This document shows positions 33,861 to 42,118 of a stretch of 64,000 bases of DNA, piece by piece (the stretch's first letter is position 1; every line of letters begins with the position of its first letter). A model generated the notes under the pieces. The model searched no databases. It worked only from the letters and a program-made list of their open reading frames with translations, and was not told where the DNA came from. Source of the stretch: Altererythrobacter sp. TH136 (GTDB taxonomy: Bacteria > Pseudomonadota > Alphaproteobacteria > Sphingomonadales > Sphingomonadaceae). Made by a program: the position numbers and the translations under genes. The stretch covers positions 2,465,501-2,529,500 of the forward strand of contig NZ_CP041409.1 of the NCBI RefSeq assembly GCF_007065885.1, given 5' to 3'.

Positions 33861-35411
33861 GTGACGCTCCAGCCGGTCCGCACCGCCGACCTGTCGATCG
33901 TGGCCGACGCGGCGCACGCGGTGAACCCGTGGGTGGCGCTGGCGTACCTCGCGGCAGGCGTGCTGTTCATCCTCGCGCTGCGCGGCCTTTCTTCGCCCGC
34001 GACCAGCCAGCGCGGCAACCGCTTCGGCATGGCCGGCATGCTGATCGCGGTCGTCACGACACTGGTGACGCACGTGCCGTACAGCGACATGTGCGCTGGC
34101 GGTGCGGTGGCGACCGCCGGTGACGAGTTTAGGTTGTGCCAAGATGTGTTGCGGGTGGACTGGGTCACGGTGGCCGAGATCATCGCCGCCATCGCGCTGG
34201 GCGGCGCGGTCGGGTGGATCATCGCCCGGCGCATCGCCATGACCGCGATGCCGCAACTCGTCGCCGCGTTCCACAGCCTGGTGGGTCTCGCCGCGGTGCT
34301 GGTGGCGGTGGCGGCGTTCCTCAATCCCGGCGCGTTCGGCATCCTGGGCATGGACGGCAACATCCTGCGCGTCAGCCGGATCGAGATGCTGCTCGGCGCC
34401 GCGATCGGTGCGATCACGTTTTCCGGATCGGTCATCGCGTTCGCCAAACTCAACGGCAACATGAGCGGCAAGCCGATCCTGTTGCCCGGTCGCCATACGA
34501 TCAACCTGGGCGCGCTGGTCGCAATCCTGGGGCTGACGGGGGCTTACATGCTCACCGCGGACGCCGGTCCGGGCGAGGGGGCGCTGTTCTGGATCGTGCT
34601 GGCGCTCGCCTTTGCGATCGGCTTCCTGCTGATCATCCCGATCGGAGGGGCGGACATGCCGGTCGTGGTGTCGATGCTCAACAGCTATTCGGGCTGGGCG
34701 GCGGCGGCGATGGGGTTCACCCTGCACAACACCGCGATGATCATCACCGGCGCGCTGGTCGGCAGCTCGGGCGCGATCCTCAGCTACATCATGTGCCGGG
34801 CGATGAACCGCAGCTTCATCTCGGTGATCGCCGGCGGGTTCGGGGCCGACGCCGCCGTCGCGGGCGAGGCGAAGGAGCAGCGGCCATACAAGTCGGGCAG
34901 CGCGGAAGACGCCGCTTACATGCTGGAGCAGGCGGAAAAGGTCATCATCATCCCCGGCTACGGCATGGCGGTCGCGCAGGCGCAGCACGCCCTGCGCGAG
35001 ATGGGCGACAAGCTGAAGGCCAAGGGCGTGGAGGTGAAGTATGCGATCCATCCCGTGGCGGGACGGATGCCCGGGCACATGAACGTCCTGCTGGCCGAAG
35101 CTCAGGTGCCGTATGACGAGGTGTTCGAGCTGGAAGACATCAACTCGGAATTTTCCCAGGCCGACGTGGCGTTCGTGATCGGCGCCAACGACGTGGTCAA
35201 TCCTGCGGCGAAGACCGACAAGTCTTCGCCCATCTACGGCATGCCGGTATTCGATGTGGGCAACGCCAAACAGGTGTTCTTCATCAAGCGTTCAATGGGC
35301 GGGGTGGGGTACGCCGGGGTCGACAACGACGTGTTTTACCTCGACCAGACGATGATGCTGCTCGCCGATGCGAAGAAGATGGTCGAGAACATCGTGAAGG
35401 CGCTCGATTGA
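33861..35411 (+). CDS. pntB: NAD(P) transhydrogenase subunit beta
   Basis: A 516-residue protein with a long membrane part (about eight helices, including FAIGFLLIIPIGGADMPVVV and MLNSYSGWAAAAMGF) and the C-terminal NADP(H)-binding domain III (IIIPGYGMAVAQAQHALREM, AIHPVAGRMPGHMNVLLAEA, VIGANDVVNPAA). It drives NADPH formation with proton entry. It starts with GTG. Its stop overlaps the next ATG as TGATG. Confidence 0.96.
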   Translation: MTLQPVRTADLSIVADAAHAVNPWVALAYLAAGVLFILALRGLSSPATSQRGNRFGMAGMLIAVVTTLVTHVPYSDMCAGGAVATAGDEFRLCQDVLRVDWVTVAEIIAAIALGGAVGWIIARRIAMTAMPQLVAAFHSLVGLAAVLVAVAAFLNPGAFGILGMDGNILRVSRIEMLLGAAIGAITFSGSVIAFAKLNGNMSGKPILLPGRHTINLGALVAILGLTGAYMLTADAGPGEGALFWIVLALAFAIGFLLIIPIGGADMPVVVSMLNSYSGWAAAAMGFTLHNTAMIITGALVGSSGAILSYIMCRAMNRSFISVIAGGFGADAAVAGEAKEQRPYKSGSAEDAAYMLEQAEKVIIIPGYGMAVAQAQHALREMGDKLKAKGVEVKYAIHPVAGRMPGHMNVLLAEAQVPYDEVFELEDINSEFSQADVAFVIGANDVVNPAAKTDKSSPIYGMPVFDVGNAKQVFFIKRSMGGVGYAGVDNDVFYLDQTMMLLADAKKMVENIVKALD

Positions 35412-35731
35412 TGCGCGCCGCGCTTTCCCTCACCGCGCTGGCGCTTGCCACTGGCGGCTGCGTGCAGACGATCGCGGAAAGCCGCGTACGCTCGGCGCTG
35501 GTCGACGCCGGCCTCTCTGAACGCAACGCCGATTGCATGGCCGGGCGGATGGTCGATCGGTTGACGATCGACCAACTGCGCAAGCTGGAAGCGCTCAAGG
35601 CGCGGGCAGGCGAGCGCGACAAGCCGGTGACGATCGGCGAATATGTCGAACGCGTCCGACGGGTGGGCGACAGCGAGGTCGTCGCGGTCACCGCCAGTTC
35701 TGCCGGCTTGTGCGCGGTGGGCCTCGGCTAG
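35411..35731 (+). CDS. Small predicted lipoprotein after pntB
   Basis: A 106-residue protein with a hydrophobic start and a cysteine at the end of LALATGGC that could be a lipobox. The mature part has ESRVRSALVDAGLSERNADC, then MAGRMVDRLTIDQLRKLEAL, a helical segment seen in several short alphaproteobacterial exported proteins. Function unknown. It is coupled to pntB by TGATG and its TAG overlaps the convergent gene at CTAG. Confidence 0.65.
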   Translation: MRAALSLTALALATGGCVQTIAESRVRSALVDAGLSERNADCMAGRMVDRLTIDQLRKLEALKARAGERDKPVTIGEYVERVRRVGDSEVVAVTASSAGLCAVGLG

Positions 35732-36084
35732 CTGCCTTTCACCACCGGCAGTTCGCCCTTGAACGAGAATTCGCCAAACGCGTTGTCGCAGGCGTTGAAT
35801 TTGCTGAAGACGGCCTGGACGTCGTCGGAGAACGTCAGCCGGACGTCGAGCGTGCACTCCTTCTTGTCGAAGTGGACAGTGTGACTTTCACCCGGCCTGA
35901 CAGGCTTGTTCTCCCGCTCTTCCATCACCTCTTCGCCTACCCAGGCACCCTGGCCGGCGCTGCTGAGTTCGACGGCCTTGACCGTCTTGCCGGTCTTGTT
36001 GACCAGCACGAAATCCCACGCCTCGGCTTGCGCAGGCGCGGCGGCGGCCAGCAGCGCGGCGCCGATCAGTAACTTGGCAGTCAT
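35728..36084 (-). CDS. Secreted protein of unknown function
   Basis: A 118-residue protein with a cleavable signal (MTAKLLIGAALLAAAAPAQA). The mature part is a beta-rich domain (WDFVLVNKTGKTVKAVELSS, HTVHFDKKECTLDVRLTFSD, FNACDNAFGEFSF) resembling Tai4- or argininosuccinate-lyase-annotated small periplasmic proteins, with two cysteines that could form a disulfide. A strong GGGGAGGAG ribosome site precedes the ATG. Function not recognised. Confidence 0.75.
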   Translation of the reverse strand: MTAKLLIGAALLAAAAPAQAEAWDFVLVNKTGKTVKAVELSSAGQGAWVGEEVMEERENKPVRPGESHTVHFDKKECTLDVRLTFSDDVQAVFSKFNACDNAFGEFSFKGELPVVKGS

Positions 36085-36192
36085 GATGTTGCTCCTCCCC
36101 TGGAACGGCTCCGATCGTGCGCTTTTGGAGCGAGTCTGGCAAGAACGCGTTCGCCGTTGACTAACATGCCTGTCAGTAGCAGCTTGCGTGCC

Positions 36193-37407
36193 ATGAGGAT
36201 GACCCCAATCGCCATCTTGGCGCTCGCCACCGCGGCTGCTCCCGCACTTGCCGCAACGCACACGATCGCCCCCGGCGATGGCGCGCAGGAGCGGCTGCAG
36301 GAGGCGCTGATCACCGCGCAGCCGGGCGACGAGGTGGTGCTGGGCGCGGGGCGTTTCGCGCTCGAAGACGGGCTCAGTCTGGATGTCGACAATGTCACCG
36401 TGCGCGGCGCGGGGATGAACGCGACAGTGCTCGATTTCACCAGCCAAAAGGGGTCGGGTGAGGGGCTGCTGGTCACGTCCGACAAGGTCACCTTGCGCGA
36501 TTTCGCGGTCGAGAACCCGAAGGGCGACGGCATCAAGTCGAAGGGCGCGGACGACATCGTCTACCAGCGGGTGCGCGTGACCTGGACCGGCGGTCCGAAG
36601 GAGACCAACGGGGCCTATGGCCTCTACCCGGTCGAGAGCACCGGGGTGCTCATCGCCGAGTGCGAAGTTTCGGGTGCCTCCGACGCAGGGATCTATGTCG
36701 GCCAATCGAAGGCGATCACCGTGCGCGGCAACGTGGCGCGGTTCAATGTCGCCGGGATCGAGATCGAGAACAGCCGCGACGCACTGGTGGAGGCGAACTA
36801 CGTCACCGGCAACACCGGCGGGATACTGGTGTTCGACCTGCCCAGCCTGCCGGTGATGGGCGGCGGGAACACCGTGGTGCGCGACAACCTGGTGGCGGGT
36901 AACACCACCGCCAACTTTGCACCGAAGGGCAACATCGTTGCCGGCGTCCGCCGCGGCACCGGGGTGATGGTGATGGCCAACGACGGCGTCCTGATCGAAG
37001 GCAACACCATCCTCGACAATCCGACCGCGCCGGTCATGGTGGTCGCGTATCCGATGCCGTTCACCGACACGACCTATAACCCGTACCCGCGCAACGTGAC
37101 GGTCGGCGTCAACCGCGTCGATGCGGGCGGCACCGATCCGCAGTTCGAAGGCAAGGAGCAGCTACTGGCGGCCTTTGGCGGCGCGCTGCCGCCGGTGCTG
37201 TGGGATGGGCTGGCCCAGCCCGGCACCACCGCGTTGCGGGTCGATCCCTCGATCAAGGGATGGACGTTGGGACTGTCCGGGCAAGGTCAGGGGCTGGATG
37301 TCACGAACATCAAGCCTGGTCCACTTCAGGTGTCCGCGCCCGATGGAGCGCAAGTGTTGACGGGTTATGGTGCGCCGGCGAGCCTGGAGGCCCGGCTGGC
37401 CACGTGA
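36193..37407 (+). CDS. Parallel beta-helix repeat protein (TIGR03805-like)
   Basis: A 404-residue exported protein. After a signal (MTPIAILALATAAAPALAA) it has successive right-handed beta-helix turns (VTVRGAGMNATVLDF, YPVESTGVLIAECEVSGASD, GIYVGQSKAITVRGNVA, NSRDALVEANYVTGNTGGIL). This matches the family that is regularly encoded beside an HNE_0200-type diheme cytochrome, as here. The substrate may be a polysaccharide or surface polymer; this is inference. A GTG of the cytochrome overlaps its stop (GTGA). Confidence 0.85.
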   Translation: MRMTPIAILALATAAAPALAATHTIAPGDGAQERLQEALITAQPGDEVVLGAGRFALEDGLSLDVDNVTVRGAGMNATVLDFTSQKGSGEGLLVTSDKVTLRDFAVENPKGDGIKSKGADDIVYQRVRVTWTGGPKETNGAYGLYPVESTGVLIAECEVSGASDAGIYVGQSKAITVRGNVARFNVAGIEIENSRDALVEANYVTGNTGGILVFDLPSLPVMGGGNTVVRDNLVAGNTTANFAPKGNIVAGVRRGTGVMVMANDGVLIEGNTILDNPTAPVMVVAYPMPFTDTTYNPYPRNVTVGVNRVDAGGTDPQFEGKEQLLAAFGGALPPVLWDGLAQPGTTALRVDPSIKGWTLGLSGQGQGLDVTNIKPGPLQVSAPDGAQVLTGYGAPASLEARLAT

Positions 37408-38408
37408 TCCGCAACGCCGTTCTGGGACTGGCGCTGCTGTCTGCAGCCGCCGCCGTGACGCACGCCGCCGCGCCCGTTGCGGTGCCGAACGATGCGGCGA
37501 TCACCGGCGACGGATCCCCGAAGACTCTGTCCGAATTCGGATTTTTCGCAGATGCCGCAGCGCAAACCCCGGCGGCGCGCGTTACCGGGTATCGGCTGAA
37601 TACCCCGCTATGGTCGGATGGCGCGGAGAAGCTGCGCTTCGTCTACCTTCCTGCCGGCGCACAAGCGAGGGCGGACGGCGAGAATCTGCTCCAGCTCCCG
37701 GTCGGCGCGGCGCTCATTAAAACCTTCGCGTTCGAGGAGAACGGCAGGCGCCGGCTGATCGAAACGCGCGTGCTGCTCCACCGCGACAGCGGGTGGGTCG
37801 CGCTGCCGTACTTGTGGAATGCCGAGCAGACCGAGGCGAAGCTGGCGCTCGCCGGCGCTCGGGTGCCGGTTACCACGCCCGCCGGTGACGCGATCGAGTA
37901 CCGCGTCCCCAACAAAAACCAGTGCAAGGACTGTCACGGGCTGAACGGCGCGGTGATCCCCATCGGTCCCAAGGCGCGCAACCTGTCCGCCGCATGGCTG
38001 AAGGATTTTGCCGCCAGCGGAATGCTCGATGACGCCCCGCAGGTCAGCCGTCCGCTGCCTGTGTGGGAGAACCACGCTGCGGCAACCGCCGCGGATGCGG
38101 CGCGCGGCTACCTCGATGTCAACTGCGCGCATTGCCACCGTCCCGGTGCGGGCGCGTCCAATTCCGGCCTCGATCTGCGGTGGGAACAGTCGGCGCCCGA
38201 GGCGCTGGGAATCATGAAACGGCCGGTTGCGGCAGGACGCGGCGCGGGCAACCTTCTGTTCGACATCGTGCCCGGCAAGCCGCAGGAATCGATCCTGGCT
38301 CATCGCATGGCCAGCACGGAAGGCGGGGTGGCGATGCCCGAATTGGGCAAATCCACGGTGGACAAGGAAGGACTGCAGGCGGTCGAACGCTGGATCGCCA
38401 GCCTGTGA
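37404..38408 (+). CDS. HNE_0200/SO2930-family c-type cytochrome-like protein
   Basis: A 334-residue exported protein. A signal peptide (GLALLSAAAAVTHAAA) precedes a domain with YRLNTPLWSDGAEKLRFVYL, and there are two heme-binding sites, CKDCH and CAHCH. It belongs to the family paired with the beta-helix protein. A redox role in the periplasm is likely, partner unknown. It starts with GTG overlapping the previous stop, and its own stop overlaps the next GTG, so the three genes are coupled. Confidence 0.85.
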   Translation: MIRNAVLGLALLSAAAAVTHAAAPVAVPNDAAITGDGSPKTLSEFGFFADAAAQTPAARVTGYRLNTPLWSDGAEKLRFVYLPAGAQARADGENLLQLPVGAALIKTFAFEENGRRRLIETRVLLHRDSGWVALPYLWNAEQTEAKLALAGARVPVTTPAGDAIEYRVPNKNQCKDCHGLNGAVIPIGPKARNLSAAWLKDFAASGMLDDAPQVSRPLPVWENHAAATAADAARGYLDVNCAHCHRPGAGASNSGLDLRWEQSAPEALGIMKRPVAAGRGAGNLLFDIVPGKPQESILAHRMASTEGGVAMPELGKSTVDKEGLQAVERWIASL

Positions 38409-39397
38409 AGCGCGTATTGGCTGGCCTGGCGGCGCTGGCGGCGCTGGCTGCGCTGCTGCTGGCGCTGTTCCTGATCTTCCGAACCCCCGACACCGATCCC
38501 GCCGCGATGCGGGCCAAATACGCCGCGGCGCCATCGCAGTTCGTTGCGCTTGCGGATGGCCGGCGCATTCACTTACGGGATGAGGGGCCGCGCGGCGGCA
38601 CGCCCATCGTCCTGCTCCACGGGTCGAACGCCGATCTGCACACCTGGCAACCGTGGACCGACCGCCTCAGCAAGACGCACCGGGTGATCCGCTTCGATCA
38701 GCGTGGTCACGGACTGACCGGTCCAGCGGAGGACGAGGGTGACACGCGCGCCGCGTTCGCTCGGGACGTCGACCAGTTGGCGGACAAGTTGGGGCTCGAG
38801 CGATTTATCCTGGCCGGCAATTCGATGGGCGGCGGCATCGCGCTGGAATACGCGCTGACCTACCCGGATCGGGTTGCGGGGCTGGTGCTGGTGGATGCCG
38901 CGGGCGCACCGCGCATCGGGGAGGCGAAGGGCAACATCGGCTTCACGCTGGCCCGCACCCCCGGGTTCTCGTGGCTCATGGGGCAGATCACTCCGCGCGG
39001 GCTGGTCGAGCGCAGCCTGCGGCAGTCGGTCGCCAATCAGGCCATCGTCACCGATGCGATGGTCGACCGGTACTGGGAACTGCTGCGCTATCCCGGCAAT
39101 CGGCAGGCCACTGCCCAGCGTTTCGCCGCTGCGCAACAGCCTTTCTCGCCGGAAGCACTCGCCCGGCTCAAGGGCACGCCGACGCTGATCATCTGGGGAG
39201 AGCGCGACGGGTTGATCCCGCTCGCGTCCGGCCGCTGGCTGGCACAGCAGATTCCCGGCGCGAAGTTCGAGGTCTTGAGGGGCATCGGCCACATCCCGAT
39301 GGAAGAGGCGCCCGGCGTGAGCGCGGAGCTCGTGGAGCGATGGCTGGAGCAGGGCGCAACGCCCGCCGCGCCCGCCTCATCGGCGCCCCCGGCCTAG
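38405..39397 (+). CDS. Alpha/beta hydrolase with N-terminal membrane anchor
   Basis: A 330-residue hydrolase. One membrane segment (VLAGLAALAALAALLLALFL) is followed by the hydrolase fold: IVLLHGSNADLHTW (HG oxyanion), FDQRGHGLT, nucleophile Ser in LAGNSMGGGIAL, acid in IIWGERDGL and His in GIGHIPMEE. It is most like peroxidase/epoxide hydrolase-type members. It is coupled to the diheme cytochrome by GTGA, which links it functionally to the beta-helix/cytochrome pair. Confidence 0.88.
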   Translation: MKRVLAGLAALAALAALLLALFLIFRTPDTDPAAMRAKYAAAPSQFVALADGRRIHLRDEGPRGGTPIVLLHGSNADLHTWQPWTDRLSKTHRVIRFDQRGHGLTGPAEDEGDTRAAFARDVDQLADKLGLERFILAGNSMGGGIALEYALTYPDRVAGLVLVDAAGAPRIGEAKGNIGFTLARTPGFSWLMGQITPRGLVERSLRQSVANQAIVTDAMVDRYWELLRYPGNRQATAQRFAAAQQPFSPEALARLKGTPTLIIWGERDGLIPLASGRWLAQQIPGAKFEVLRGIGHIPMEEAPGVSAELVERWLEQGATPAAPASSAPPA

Positions 39398-39458
39398 CTT
39401 TACTCGCGGTAAGCCCCTCGCCTATGGCCGGCGCAGGCTGAACGGGAAGGGCGGGACG

Positions 39459-40157
39459 TTGCGCAAGCTGGGCATGATCGGCGGAATGAGCTGGGTCTCG
39501 ACGCGCGATTACTATGAGCGGATCAACCGCGGCGTGCGGGCCCGGACTTCGCCCATGGCGAGCGCGCCGCTGCTGATCGAAAGCCTCGACTTCGAGCCCC
39601 TGTGGGGCCTTAACAGCGATGAAGACTGGCGCCGCGCCGGCGACGTACTCGCCCAATCGGCCGAGCGGCTGGTGCAGGCGGGGGCCGAGGGGCTGATCAT
39701 CTGCGCCAATTCCATGCACAAGGTCTATGACCAGGTTGCCGCGGCAGCGGGGGTGCCGGTGCTGCACATCGCCGAATGCGTGGGCGATGCGATGCACGCG
39801 GCGAACGTCACAGGCGCGGTGCTGATCGGCACGCGCAACGTGATGACCGAGCGGTTCTATCGCGAACGGCTGGTCGCGCACGGGGTCGACCTGCTCCCGC
39901 CCGACATGGACATGATCGAGGAGATCGACCGGATCATCTACCAGGAACTGATGCGCGGCAAGATCACGCGCGACGCCGAACGGACGCTGAAGACCTGGAT
40001 CACCCGCAAGGAACAGGACGGGGCGGAGGCGGTCGTGCTCGCCTGCACCGAGCTGGCGATGATCGTCGATGTCGATGCCAACGTTCTGCCGGTGTTCGAT
40101 TCCACCCGAATCCACTGCAACGCGGCGGTGGACTGGATGCTGGCCACGGATAACTGA
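39459..40157 (+). CDS. Aspartate/glutamate racemase family protein
   Basis: A 232-residue protein. LGMIGGMSWVSTRDYYERIN is the family start, LIICANSMHKVYDQVA holds the first catalytic site and VVLACTELAMIV the second cysteine. PLG-independent amino acid racemases of the YgeA type have this arrangement. The ORF begins TTG at 39459; ATG at 39474 is an alternative. Its specific substrate (Asp, Glu or broad) is not deducible. Confidence 0.88.
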   Translation: MRKLGMIGGMSWVSTRDYYERINRGVRARTSPMASAPLLIESLDFEPLWGLNSDEDWRRAGDVLAQSAERLVQAGAEGLIICANSMHKVYDQVAAAAGVPVLHIAECVGDAMHAANVTGAVLIGTRNVMTERFYRERLVAHGVDLLPPDMDMIEEIDRIIYQELMRGKITRDAERTLKTWITRKEQDGAEAVVLACTELAMIVDVDANVLPVFDSTRIHCNAAVDWMLATDN

Positions 40158-40227
40158 CCGGCACGCGACGATGTTCCGCAGGCGTTCCCGTTGTCGGGAG
40201 TCTGCCGCCCCCCTATCGCCGCCCGGC

Positions 40228-41388
40228 ATGACGCTTGCCCCATACGCCGCCGATCCCGCCGCCGGACGCGGTCGCGAATTTCCCGAAGACCGCGACGGCG
40301 CGCGCGGCCCCCGCAGCGAATTCCAGCGCGACCGCGACCGGGTGGTCCACTCGATCGCCTTTCGCCGGCTGCGGTCCAAGACCCAGGTATTCATCGCACC
40401 CGACGGGGATCATTACCGAACTCGCCTGACGCACAGTCTGGAGGTGTCGCAGATCGGCCGGGTGATCGCCCGCGCGCTGGGGCTGGACGAAGACCTGACG
40501 GAGGCGATCAGCCTGGCGCATGACATCGGGCATCCGCCGTTCGGCCATGCGGGGGAGGCAGCGCTGGAGGCGGCGATGGCCGGCCGGGGCGGGTTCGACC
40601 ACAACGCGCACACGCTGCGGGTGCTCATGCGGCTGGAAAGTCCGTACTGCGATCATCAGGGGCTCAACCTGTCATGGGACGTGCTCGAGGGGCTGGCCAA
40701 GCACAATGGCCCGGTGGCGGCGCCCGGCTGGGCGCTGGCCGAGCTTGACGAAGCATTCCCCCTCGCGCTGGGCGCGTGGCCCAGCCTGGAGGCGCAAGTG
40801 GCGGCGCTGGCGGACGATATCGCATACGACAACCACGACATCGACGACGGTCTGCGCGCAGGCTTCCTGACACTCGACGATCTGATGAAGCTGCCGCTGC
40901 TGGCCGATCGCTACCGCGAGGTGGAGCGGCGCTTTGTGCGCGCTACGCCCGAACAGCGACTGCGCGAATTGGTCCGCAGCCAGATCGGCGCGATGGTCAA
41001 TGATCTGCTCGACACCACCCGTTCACGCATCGCCGGTCTGGGCAGCGTTGCCGAGGTGCGCGACCATGCCGGGCCGCTCGCCGCATTCTCCGATGACATG
41101 GCGGCTGCCGAGCGCACGCTGAAGCGGTTCATGTACGACAAACTCTACTACCATCCGGAACAGACCGCAGCTGCGGAGTACGCCCGCGACGTCGTCTCGC
41201 GCCTGTTCGCCGCCTACGATCAGGATCCCACGGCCTTGCCAGCGGCGTGGCGAGCGGCGTTGCCGGCGCAGGAGCCTGAACGCAGCCGCCACTTGAGCGA
41301 CTTCATTGCTGGAATGACCGATCGCTTTGCCATCGATCAATGCGTGCGCATCTTCGGCCGTGCGCCCGATGGACTGCGCAATGTCTGA
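40228..41388 (+). CDS. dgt: Deoxyguanosinetriphosphate triphosphohydrolase-like protein
   Basis: A 386-residue HD-domain dNTPase. RSEFQRDRDRVVHSIAFRRL and RSKTQVF open the family; the metal ligands lie in RLTHSLEVSQIGR, AISLAHDIGHPPFGHAGE and ADDIAYDNHDIDDG. It hydrolyses dNTPs to deoxynucleosides and triphosphate. ATG at 40228 is the normal start. Its last eight bases overlap the following gene. Confidence 0.93.
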   Translation: MTLAPYAADPAAGRGREFPEDRDGARGPRSEFQRDRDRVVHSIAFRRLRSKTQVFIAPDGDHYRTRLTHSLEVSQIGRVIARALGLDEDLTEAISLAHDIGHPPFGHAGEAALEAAMAGRGGFDHNAHTLRVLMRLESPYCDHQGLNLSWDVLEGLAKHNGPVAAPGWALAELDEAFPLALGAWPSLEAQVAALADDIAYDNHDIDDGLRAGFLTLDDLMKLPLLADRYREVERRFVRATPEQRLRELVRSQIGAMVNDLLDTTRSRIAGLGSVAEVRDHAGPLAAFSDDMAAAERTLKRFMYDKLYYHPEQTAAAEYARDVVSRLFAAYDQDPTALPAAWRAALPAQEPERSRHLSDFIAGMTDRFAIDQCVRIFGRAPDGLRNV

Positions 41389-42082
41389 TCCGCTGCGCAT
41401 CGCGCTGGTCGGCGCCACCGGCCTGATCGGCAGCGAGGTGATGAAACTGGCGGTCGGGCGGGCCGACGTGCGGCTGGTGGCGGTCGCGCGGCGCGAATCG
41501 CCGTTGCCGCAGGGTGCGCGGATGGAGATGTTCGTCTCCGAGCCAGGCAAATGGGGCGAAGTGTTCGAGGCGGTGAGGCCCGTGGCATTGATCTGCGCGC
41601 TGGGTACCACCTGGCGCAAGGCAGGACGGGACGAAGAGGCGTTCCGCGCGGTGGACCACGACCTCGTCCTCGACACCGCGCGCGCGGCGAAGGCCGCGGG
41701 GGTCGAGCGGCTGGTGGCGGTCAGCTCCACCGGCGCTGATGCGATGAGCACCAACCGCTACCTGCGCACCAAGGGCGAAGTCGAGCGCGAGCTCGGGAAA
41801 TTGCGGTTCAGGCGTCTCGACATCCTGCGGCCGGGATTGCTCAAAGGGCAGCGGGTTGCCGACCTGCGACCGATCGAGCGGCTGGGCAGTTGGCTCAGCC
41901 CGTTGGCCGATCTCGCGATGCAGGGCCGTTACCGCCAGTACCGTTCCATCCGGGCGGAAGTGGTCGCCCGGGCGGCTATCGCCTTGGCAATGCGCAAGGC
42001 GGGCGGACGCTTCGTGCACGATAACGACGCACTCCTGCGTGCCGCGGCGACCCTGCCGGAACTTTCCTCTTTTACATTATAG
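41381..42082 (+). CDS. NAD(P)-binding oxidoreductase, Rossmann fold
   Basis: A 233-residue protein with RIALVGATGLIGSEVMKL at the start, the GxxGxxG motif of NAD(P)-binding domains, and VERLVAVSSTGAD, typical of the HTATIP2/YwnB-like group (atypical SDR). The catalytic role is unknown. ATG at 41381 overlaps the dgt end by eight bases. Confidence 0.85.
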   Translation: MSDPLRIALVGATGLIGSEVMKLAVGRADVRLVAVARRESPLPQGARMEMFVSEPGKWGEVFEAVRPVALICALGTTWRKAGRDEEAFRAVDHDLVLDTARAAKAAGVERLVAVSSTGADAMSTNRYLRTKGEVERELGKLRFRRLDILRPGLLKGQRVADLRPIERLGSWLSPLADLAMQGRYRQYRSIRAEVVARAAIALAMRKAGGRFVHDNDALLRAAATLPELSSFTL

Positions 42083-42105
42083 TGTGTCGAACACATTTCA
42101 GTGTG
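42081..42105. promoter_or_regulatory. Operator-like repeat before ribB
   Basis: TGTGT-CGA-ACACA (42083-42095) is an inverted repeat, and AGTGTG is repeated directly at 42081-42086 and 42100-42105, 19 bases apart. It sits 14 bases before the ribB start and downstream of the preceding stop. The RibB protein has its own N-terminal HTH, so self-binding is possible. Confidence 0.4.
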
Positions 42106-42118
42106 ATATGCGATTCGC

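Noticed and set aside
42083-42118. FMN riboswitch before ribB
   Set aside because: The gap is only 36 bases and lacks the conserved RFN element, which needs more than 100 bases.
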